From an uncultured Collinsella sp. (GTDB lineage: Bacteria; Actinomycetota; Coriobacteriia; Coriobacteriales; Coriobacteriaceae), in the NCBI GenBank assembly GCA_958447445.1, contig CAUDAE010000050.1:1-11940 (forward strand): a stretch of DNA of 11,940 nucleotides. The letters are read 5' to 3'. Made by a program: the position numbers and the translations under genes. Under the pieces are notes generated by a model, which was given only the letters and a program-made list of their open reading frames with translations, did not search any database and was not told the origin of the DNA. Shown here piece by piece: positions 1 to 5,337 of this stretch. Within the stretch, counting starts at the first letter, position 1. Each line of letters starts with the position of its first letter.

Positions 1-406
1 CGATATACAGAAACGTCTGCACGCGCGAGTAGCCCAGCACCTCGGCTGCCTCGTATTGACCACGCGGAATGGACTGCAGGCCCGAGCGATAGATCTCGGC
101 AAAGTAACCGGCGTAGTTGATGATGAACGCCACGACGCACGCCGTCCACTTGGAATCGGGCGTGAGCGAAATGCCAAACACGTAGTACGGGGCAAAGTAG
201 ATGGCAAACATCTGCAGCATGAGCGGCGTACCGCGCATGACCGAAATGTAGATGCGCGCAATCCAGCGAAGCGGCACGATTTTGCTCATGCGCATAAACG
301 CCACGGGGATTCCCAGCGGAATCGACCCGAGCAGCGTCAGTACAAACAGCTGCAAACTGACCAAGAATCCCTGGCCAAGCATCTGCATCATGACCTGAAT
401 AGACAT
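1..406 (-). CDS. Amino-acid ABC transporter permease (partial, C-terminus beyond window)
   Basis: Membrane permease of a polar amino-acid importer of the HisM/GlnP type. The first 135 residues are visible. An N-terminal hydrophobic helix (about residues 14-37, FLVSLQLFVLTLLGSIPLGI) is followed by the family signature VMRGTPLMLQMF, a second hydrophobic stretch around WTACVVAFIINYAGYFAEIYRSG (written here only to show the family feel), and the start of the EAA coupling loop (EAAEVLGYSRVQTFLYI) that docks on the ATPase. The ATG at 406-404 overlaps the stop of the solute-binding gene as TAATG, so translation is probably coupled. The frame is open to the left edge, and the rest of the protein and probably the ATP-binding subunit lie outside the window. 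Family assignment is firm; the substrate is not resolved. Confidence 0.93.
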   Translation of the reverse strand, partial: MSIQVMMQMLGQGFLVSLQLFVLTLLGSIPLGIPVAFMRMSKIVPLRWIARIYISVMRGTPLMLQMFAIYFAPYYVFGISLTPDSKWTACVVAFIINYAGYFAEIYRSGLQSIPRGQYEAAEVLGYSRVQTFLYI

Positions 407-1266
407 TACTTGAGCACCAAATTATCGAAAGATAGACCATAGCTTGAATACTTGTCGCAGAGATCCTTAACCGTACCGTCATCGTAGAGTGCCTTGAGCG
501 ACTCGGTCACGGCGTCGGCCGACTTGGTGTCGCCCTTCTTAAAGCCGACGGCGTAGTGCTCGCTGGACAGCGGCTCATCAAGCTGCGTATAAGCATCGGG
601 CTTGGCGGCAAGCTGATACTGGGCAATCGAAAGGTCGCAAGCCACGGCATCGACCGCGCCGCTCTCGAGCTGCATAAAGGCCGTGTTGTACTCGCCGATC
701 GTGTCGAGCGTGGCAAACGTCGCCGCCAGATCCTTCTGTTCGCCCTCGAGCACATCCTGCGCAGCGGAATCGGTCTGGGTAATCACGGTCTTGCCGGCAA
801 GATCGTCCCAGCTCTTGATGCCTGCATCCTTCTTTACCACCAGCACCTGCTCGTTGAGCATGTACGGCTCGGAGAACGTGTAGTCGTCCTCGCGACCCTC
901 CATGGTAAAGCCGTTCCAGATGCAGTTGATGGCCCCCGAGTTGAGCAGCGTATCCTTGGCATCCCAGTCGATGGCCTCGTATTTGACCTCCCAGCCCTGC
1001 TTATCGGCAACAGCCTTGGCCAGATCGAGGTCAAAACCAGTGTACTCTCCGTCGTCGCCCACAAAGCCGTACGGAGGATAGGACTTGTCAAAGCCCACGA
1101 CGAGCTTCTTGGACTCCGCAGCGCCCTTCACATCCTTGGCCGCGGCAGAGCCAGCAGCGGAGCCCTTGCCGGCACCACCGCCGCAACCGACAAGACCAAG
1201 GCCAAGCACCGTGGCGAGCGAGCCGGCTAGACCAACAAACTGACGACGAGACATATCGGTGTTCAT
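406..1266 (-). CDS. Amino-acid ABC transporter substrate-binding lipoprotein, Tat-type signal
   Basis: Extracytoplasmic receptor of the polar amino-acid importer (SBP_bac_3 family), 286 aa. The start is taken at ATG 1266, not the upstream in-frame codon at 1287, because an AAGGGGG ribosome site sits about 6 bases before it. The N-terminus has a twin-arginine motif SRRQFVG (residues 6-12), a hydrophobic stretch and a lipobox LVGC with Cys28. This predicts folded export by Tat and lipid anchoring. A Gly/Ala/Ser/Lys linker follows, then the ligand fold: SYPPYGF, the GEYTGFDLDLAKAVA motif, and GREDDYTFSEPY, whose Arg normally binds the ligand carboxylate. The family is clear. The ligand (cystine, glutamine or another polar amino acid) cannot be read from sequence alone. 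It is first in the operon, with the permease directly after it. Confidence 0.95.
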   Translation of the reverse strand: MNTDMSRRQFVGLAGSLATVLGLGLVGCGGGAGKGSAAGSAAAKDVKGAAESKKLVVGFDKSYPPYGFVGDDGEYTGFDLDLAKAVADKQGWEVKYEAIDWDAKDTLLNSGAINCIWNGFTMEGREDDYTFSEPYMLNEQVLVVKKDAGIKSWDDLAGKTVITQTDSAAQDVLEGEQKDLAATFATLDTIGEYNTAFMQLESGAVDAVACDLSIAQYQLAAKPDAYTQLDEPLSSEHYAVGFKKGDTKSADAVTESLKALYDDGTVKDLCDKYSSYGLSFDNLVLK

Positions 1267-1280
1267 GGTATTCCCCCTTG

Positions 1281-1310
1281 ATGACACTTTAGTTAGGTAA
1301 AGTGAGTCAT
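1281..1310 (-). repeat. Inverted repeat in the leader of the importer operon
   Basis: Arms ATGACACTTTA (1281-1291) and TAAAGTGAGTCAT (1298-1310) pair over 11 bp with a two-base GA bulge and a six-base loop GTTAGG. It lies between the predicted transcription start and the ribosome site, so it could be an mRNA hairpin or a repressor operator just downstream of the promoter. No known riboswitch or T-box features are visible. Confidence 0.5.
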
Positions 1311-1322
1311 GTAACGTTCAGA

Positions 1323-1351
1323 ATCATACACTCTACCTTGATAAAGTACAA
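1323..1351 (-). promoter_or_regulatory. Predicted sigma-70-type promoter of the ABC importer operon
   Basis: On the minus strand a -35-like TTGTAC (1351-1346) and a -10 TATGAT (1328-1323) are separated by exactly 17 bases. The -10 matches the consensus at 5 of 6 positions; the -35 is weaker (TTG conserved). Transcription would begin near 1316, giving a leader of about 50 bases before the ATG at 1266. Confidence 0.6.
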
Positions 1352-1357
1352 GGGAGG

Positions 1358-1385
1358 GTTTGCCCGGCATGGGCGGGGAGCAAAC
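1358..1385. repeat. Inverted repeat between divergent promoters
   Basis: Arms GTTTGC (1358-1363) and GCAAAC (1380-1385), with a further CCG/CGG pair inside. The dyad lies immediately upstream of the importer operon's -35 element and upstream of rlmD. That position suits a transcription-factor site, but this is inference from symmetry alone. Confidence 0.35.
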
Positions 1386-1447
1386 ATCGTTGGACTTATC
1401 ACTGACACGAAATGGACGCTTGCATATCGTCCGCTAGCTTGGCACGG

Positions 1448-1453
1448 TACAAT
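1448..1453 (+). promoter_or_regulatory. Candidate -10 element of rlmD
   Basis: TACAAT lies 39 bases before the rlmD ATG. No good -35 sits 16-18 bases upstream; a TTGCAT at 1420-1425 is 22 bases away. The call rests on the hexamer and its distance only. Confidence 0.35.
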
Positions 1454-1492
1454 GCTTTCAGATTTCAATTTGTAAATTAGTGGGGTTAATTC

Positions 1493-2941
1493 ATGGCAGA
1501 ATCTCGTGCGGAGCGTAAGGCTCGTCGTGCTTTGATCGAGGCGGCTGAGGGGTCGAAGGAGGAGAAATCTTCTACGAAATCCAAGTCTTCTAAAGCTGCA
1601 AAAAGCAAACCGACCAAGAGCAGAGCTAAGACCAAGCGTTCTGACTCTCGTCGAGGCGGGGATAAAGCGCCTCAGACTCGTTCCAAGCGCTCGCATAAAG
1701 ATCGGGTTTCGTCTGCGCGTAAGGCCGTGGACCCCAAGTCTCCCTGTTCGATCATGAAATCTTGCGGTGGGTGCACGGCGCTCAATCGTCCTTATAAAAA
1801 GCAGTTGGCGGCTAAGCAGGCTGCTATGGAGGAGCTGTTTGCCGAGCTTTGTGAGCGCGAGAGCATTGCTGTCGATCCTATTCGCGGTATGGGCGTCACC
1901 CTTGGCGACCCGGGTAAATATCCTGCGCCGCGTGGCTTTCGTCATAAGGCTGCCACTCCCTTTGCTCCCGGTAAGGAGGGCGCTGTCCGTTGCGGTTTCT
2001 TTGAGCGCGGCACGCACAAGATCGTTGCCGTACCCGAATGCCCCGTCGAGGCGTCGGGCGCTCGTCAGATTCTCAACGGCATCGCACGCGAAGCTGAGCG
2101 GTTGCATATTCCCGCCTTTAACGAGGACAAGCATCTTGGTTTGCTTCGCTATGCCGTCATCCGCTGCGGTTGGCGTACCGACCAGGTCATGGTTACGCTC
2201 GTGACCGCCCAGCGTGACTTACCGCATGCGCAGGAATTCTTTGAGGCCGTCGCCGCACTCGATCCGCGCATCGTCACCGTCGCCCAAAACATCAACGGAC
2301 GCCCCGGCAACGCCATCCTCGGCGAGGAAACCCGCATCGTGTATGGCGCCAAGTGCATGCGCGACCAGCTACTCGGCTGCGAGTTCGATATCTCCCCCAC
2401 CGCGTTCTACCAGACCAACCCGCAACAGACCGAGCTGCTCTATCAGCTCGCTATCGACGGCATGGATTTGCACCAGGGCGATGTGCTCATGGATGCCTAC
2501 TGTGGCAGCGGTACCATCGGTCTTTGCGCAGTTAAAGATGCCCAGAAAAAGGGCATCGGCATTATGCTGCTCGGCGTGGAGCGCAACCCGGCGGGCATTG
2601 CCGACGCACGTCGCAATGCCGAGCTCAACGGCCTCACCCGCAGCGCCTGGTTTATGGCCGACGACGCCACCGATTGCATCCTGGATGCCGCCGATAACAA
2701 CGAGCGGGTCGATGTCCTTTCCATCGATCCGCCGCGCGCCGGCTCTACCCCCGAGTTCCTCGAAGCTGCCTGCGCGCTTAAGCCGCGCCGCATCACCTAT
2801 ATCAGCTGCAACCCCGTAACTCAAGAGCGCGACCTGCATCAGCTCCTCGACGGAGGCTATTGCCTGCTCAAGATCACGCCCGTCGACATGTTCCCTCACA
2901 CCGACCACACCGAAACCGTAGCGGTCCTCGAACGCCGCTAA
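1493..2941 (+). CDS. rlmD: 23S rRNA (uracil-C5)-methyltransferase, RlmD/RlmC/RlmCD family
   Basis: SAM-dependent enzyme that makes 5-methyluridine in 23S rRNA, 482 aa. Residues 1 to about 80 are a low-complexity Lys/Arg/Ser/Ala extension in place of the TRAM domain usual in RlmD and RlmCD; the core is therefore RlmC-like in architecture. A 4Fe-4S site is formed by Cys85, Cys91, Cys94 (CX5CX2C) and probably Cys183. The methyltransferase motifs are complete: SAM motif DAYCGSG at 334-340, DPPRAG at 412-417, nucleophile Cys439 in ISCNP, and the terminal HTETVAVLE with general base Glu474. The ATG has a modest GTGGGG ribosome site 8 bases upstream. The target (U1939, U747 or both) cannot be decided. 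Arg codons switch from mostly CGT to nearly all CGC around base 2230. The gene is monocistronic and converges on the PHP gene. Confidence 0.92.
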   Translation: MAESRAERKARRALIEAAEGSKEEKSSTKSKSSKAAKSKPTKSRAKTKRSDSRRGGDKAPQTRSKRSHKDRVSSARKAVDPKSPCSIMKSCGGCTALNRPYKKQLAAKQAAMEELFAELCERESIAVDPIRGMGVTLGDPGKYPAPRGFRHKAATPFAPGKEGAVRCGFFERGTHKIVAVPECPVEASGARQILNGIAREAERLHIPAFNEDKHLGLLRYAVIRCGWRTDQVMVTLVTAQRDLPHAQEFFEAVAALDPRIVTVAQNINGRPGNAILGEETRIVYGAKCMRDQLLGCEFDISPTAFYQTNPQQTELLYQLAIDGMDLHQGDVLMDAYCGSGTIGLCAVKDAQKKGIGIMLLGVERNPAGIADARRNAELNGLTRSAWFMADDATDCILDAADNNERVDVLSIDPPRAGSTPEFLEAACALKPRRITYISCNPVTQERDLHQLLDGGYCLLKITPVDMFPHTDHTETVAVLERR

Positions 2942-2969
2942 CCGACCTCAGTAGATTTTTGGGACAAGA

Positions 2970-2999
2970 AAGGGGGCGACCCGCCTGGGCCGCCCCCTT
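2970..2999. terminator. Bidirectional hairpin terminator between rlmD and the PHP gene
   Basis: Stem AAGGGGGCG (2970-2978) pairs with CGCCCCCTT (2991-2999), and an inner CCC/GGG extends it to a four-base loop. The minus strand reads CCCCCTTTCTTG after the stem, a moderate T-run suited to ending the PHP transcript. The plus side has only TTCGCTTGG, so termination of rlmD would be weaker. Confidence 0.7.
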
Positions 3000-3019
3000 C
3001 GCTTGGTTTATAAACTCCG

Positions 3020-3807
3020 CTACATCCCATTGCGCAGATCGCACACGCCGGCTGCCGCCATCTCGCGCAGCAGCGTCTCGCGGTCGCGCGTCACGATCAA
3101 ATCTAGCGGGAAGTGAATCTCGTCGAGCATCTTGCGCGCGTGATCGAGCTTGCCAATGGCCATGCCAATGTGGGCATCGGTTGACACGCCAATGCCCACG
3201 CCCAGCTCGGCGCAGCGCTCGGCGATCTTGCGGCATACGGCCCAATGCTCAGTGTCGACACCGTGTTCAAGACTATGGTTGTTGATCTCGATAATCTTGT
3301 GCTTGGCCTTAGCTGCCAACAGCACCTCGTCGATATCGAACGGCACGCCCGAACGCCCCGTGTGACCCAGCATGAACACCTTGGGGTACTCCAGGGCATT
3401 GATATACATCTCGGTCGTCTGGGCCAGCGTCGCGCCTTCAGCAATCTGCGGATTATGCACGCTCGCAACCAAATAATCCAAATTTCGCGTAACCAAATCG
3501 AACAGCGAATGCTGACGGCTGTACGAATCACCGGCAATATCGAGCGTGACAGGAGTGTCCTCGCCAAACAGGCTTCCGTCCAGCGAAACGATATCGGCCT
3601 CGGCACCACGCAGCACCAGCACGCCGCTCCAAATGCGCGGCCAGATATCCTGCGGCAAGCCGTAACCATAGAGCTCAGATGGTCGGCAGATCCGAGCACC
3701 TGCAGGCCACGCTCTGCCGCCCAGTACACATTCTCCTCAATGGTCGAATATGCATGCGCAGAGAATATCGTATGGGTATGAATGTCACAAGAAAGCAGGT
3801 AGGGCAT
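3020..3807 (-). pseudogene. PHP-domain phosphoesterase (YcdX-like), interrupted by a frameshift
   Basis: Family of metal-dependent phosphatases with a trinuclear metal site. The gene starts at ATG 3807 with AAGGAG five bases upstream. The first frame gives the N-terminus with metal motifs DIHTHT (residues 8-13) and ADH (41-43), then loses similarity. From about 3690-3660 the reading frame must shift to continue as YGLPQDIWPRIWSGVLVLRG, with the remaining ligands RGAEADI, SVHNP, GHTG and STDAHIG, to a stop at 3020. Both pieces align with E. coli YcdX as I remember it, so this was one protein of about 260 aa. All expected ligands survive across the two frames, which suggests a recent mutation or a sequencing error rather than old decay. 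The segment at the junction also looks about five residues shorter than in YcdX. It is last in the minus-strand run. Confidence 0.85.
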
Positions 3808-3972
3808 CAGGTCTCCTTATCTGGCACGGCCGTCGCTTATATTCATTGTACGCATAGCCTTCGATAGTCGTAAAACCACTCCATCCCAAAGACACAACGT
3901 CCATGACAACAGGGTCTGGCTTAACACCAAACCCCGTTTCACGTAAAACATTGTAGGCAGAGCGCTTTACTT
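3808..3972 (-). other. Intergenic gap with a coding-like open frame, possible gene relic
   Basis: After the aminotransferase stop, one minus-strand frame stays open through the gap and reads like protein, for example FGVKPDPVVMDVVSLGWSG followed by FTTIEGYAYNEYKRR. It has no clear start codon with a ribosome site, uses more AT-ending codons than its neighbours, and does not belong to the aminotransferase frame. I do not recognise the sequence. It may be the tail of a degraded gene or chance; a promoter-like site for the PHP gene lies inside it. Confidence 0.25.
3845..3874 (-). promoter_or_regulatory. Candidate promoter of the PHP gene
   Basis: Minus strand -35-like TTTACG (3874-3869) and -10 TACAAT (3850-3845), spacer 18 bases, 37 bases before the ATG at 3807. 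The -10 is good (5 of 6); the -35 matches at 4 of 6. Confidence 0.4.
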
Positions 3973-5157
3973 TTAACGATACTCGTCCGCCAACTGTTTC
4001 CAAGCGGGTAGCGAATTGATAATCGTTTCGTAACTCACGCAATAGCCCAGGCGGAACCAACCCGGCATACCAAAGCTGTCCGAGGGAACCGCAAGCAACT
4101 CATACTTCTTTGCACGCTCGCAAAACGCATTAGCATCGGGTTCCAGCGCCTTCACCCACAGGTAGAATGCACCATCCGGCTCAACATAGGTGTAGCCGTA
4201 CTCCGCTAGTGCGTCGGTAAGCGCGGTGCGGTTGCGCGCATAGGCCTCGACATCGCTCGGCTCATCGATGCAATCGATGATTACGCGCTGGAAGAGTGCC
4301 GGTGCGCATACGAAGCCCAGCGTACGGGCAGCACCGGCAACGGCGGGCATTAGACGATCTGCCTGAGGATTCGTATTGGGAACAAGGATCCATCCCACGC
4401 GCTCGCCCGGCAGCGAAAGCGACTTAGAATACGAGTAGCACACCACGGTGTTCTCGTAGATCGAGGGCACCCAAGGCACCTCGGCACCGTACACGATCTC
4501 GCGGTACGGCTCATCCGAGATGAGCATAATCGGATTCTCGGGATCGCGCTGAGCGTTGGCCTCGCGCAGAACATTGGCCAGTCGCGTCAGCGTGTCGCAT
4601 GTATATACGGCACCGGTCGGATTGTTGGGAGAGTCAATGATGACGGCCGCCGTCTTATCGCTGATCGCCTTGAGCACGTTGTCCACGCTCAGCTGGAACG
4701 TATCTTCATCGGCGAGCGCCTCAACACACGTACAGCCGGCCTTCTCAATCCAAACGCGATACTCCGGAAAGTACGGGGCGATAACAATAACCTCGTCGCC
4801 CGGGTTCGTAACGGCGTTGAGCGTGCAGGTGAGCGAAGCCGCGGCACCCACCGTCATAAATACGTCTTTGCCCTCATAGCTCGTGCCAAAGCGGCGGTTG
4901 AGCGATTCGGCCACAGCGGCACGACATTGCGGCAGGCCCGGTGCGGGCGTGTAGCCGTGCAGCTGGTCGCTCGGCAGCTCCAGGGCCTTCTTAATCGACT
5001 CAGCCACAGCAGCGGGCGCCGGAACGCTCGGATTGCCCAGCGAAAAATCGAATACGTTTTCCGCACCGATCTGCGCCTTGCGCTCAAGGCCATAGCTAAA
5101 AATCTCACGGATGATGGAGCTTTCCGCGCCGCGAGCATACATAGTTTCGTTGATCAT
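3973..5157 (-). CDS. Pyridoxal-phosphate-dependent class I aminotransferase
   Basis: Cytoplasmic fold-type I aminotransferase of the aspartate/AspB group, 394 aa, a usual length. The start is ATG 5157, with AAAGGGG about 6 bases upstream. An open 33-codon extension to 5256 is rejected because it runs through a palindromic repeat. Visible motifs: FSLGNPS near residue 38, the NNPTG cofactor loop at 178-182, Asp215 and Tyr218 in DEPYREIVY (pyridine and O3 contacts), the Schiff-base Lys245 in YSYSKSLSLPGERVGW, and Arg369 in FRLGYC, which normally binds the substrate alpha-carboxylate. The amino donor and the pathway cannot be read from this. It follows ftsH on the same strand but is separated by a terminator, so it probably has its own promoter. 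Confidence 0.93.
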   Translation of the reverse strand: MINETMYARGAESSIIREIFSYGLERKAQIGAENVFDFSLGNPSVPAPAAVAESIKKALELPSDQLHGYTPAPGLPQCRAAVAESLNRRFGTSYEGKDVFMTVGAAASLTCTLNAVTNPGDEVIVIAPYFPEYRVWIEKAGCTCVEALADEDTFQLSVDNVLKAISDKTAAVIIDSPNNPTGAVYTCDTLTRLANVLREANAQRDPENPIMLISDEPYREIVYGAEVPWVPSIYENTVVCYSYSKSLSLPGERVGWILVPNTNPQADRLMPAVAGAARTLGFVCAPALFQRVIIDCIDEPSDVEAYARNRTALTDALAEYGYTYVEPDGAFYLWVKALEPDANAFCERAKKYELLAVPSDSFGMPGWFRLGYCVSYETIINSLPAWKQLADEYR

Positions 5158-5181
5158 CTGTTCCCCTTTCGCATAGGCGCT

Positions 5182-5187
5182 ATTGTA
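5182..5187 (-). promoter_or_regulatory. Candidate -10 element of the aminotransferase gene
   Basis: Minus-strand TACAAT, 24 bases before the ATG at 5157. No recognisable -35 at 16-18 bases. It lies just downstream of the palindromic repeat, so the repeat would sit in the upstream promoter region. Confidence 0.35.
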
Positions 5188-5216
5188 CGCTTTAGCCGAG
5201 CAAAGTGCCGCAGCAA

Positions 5217-5278
5217 TGTTAATTGGGGACAGACTTAAATGCGTGAAAACGCTCATTTAAGTCTGTCCCCAATCAACA
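5217..5278. repeat. Long palindromic repeat, REP/MITE-like
   Basis: Arms of 25 bp (5217-5241 and 5254-5278) are complementary at 24 positions; the inner 20 bp are perfect (ATTGGGGACAGACTTAAATG and its complement). The centre reads GCGT-GAAA-ACGC with a two-base bulge, a GNRA-type cap. The GGGGACAGAC core resembles palindromes I associate with IS200/IS605-like Y1 (RAYT) transposases, which would make this a dispersed, non-autonomous element. It has no T-run, so it is not an ordinary terminator. No second copy occurs in this window. Confidence 0.75.
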
Positions 5279-5296
5279 GACGGCCCCATATCGCTC

Positions 5297-5336
5297 AAAA
5301 GAAAAAGCCTCCACAAGTTTCCCCGCGGAGGCTTTT
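5297..5336 (-). terminator. Intrinsic terminator of ftsH
   Basis: On the minus strand, immediately after the ftsH stop, a perfect 10-bp stem AAAAGCCTCC/GGAGGCTTTT (5336-5327 with 5312-5303) encloses a 14-base loop and is followed by TTTTTCTTTT. This is a classic rho-independent terminator separating ftsH from the aminotransferase gene. Confidence 0.88.
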
Positions 5337-5337
5337 G

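Noticed and set aside
556..1230. 224-codon plus-strand frame opposite the solute-binding protein gene
   Set aside because: Antisense shadow without start signals; the minus-strand gene has a signal peptide, lipobox and family motifs.
3655..3695. Programmed ribosomal frameshift in the PHP gene
   Set aside because: No X-XXY-YYZ heptamer, homopolymer or obvious downstream stem at the junction; mutation or sequence error is simpler.
3785..4060. 91-codon minus-strand frame overlapping the aminotransferase 3' end as a complete gene
   Set aside because: Its first third is the out-of-frame aminotransferase sequence and no ribosome site supports the start; only the gap portion is reported as a possible relic.
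5158..5256. 33-residue N-terminal extension of the aminotransferase
   Set aside because: It is encoded by the palindrome and promoter region; ATG 5157 has a good ribosome site and gives the usual family length.
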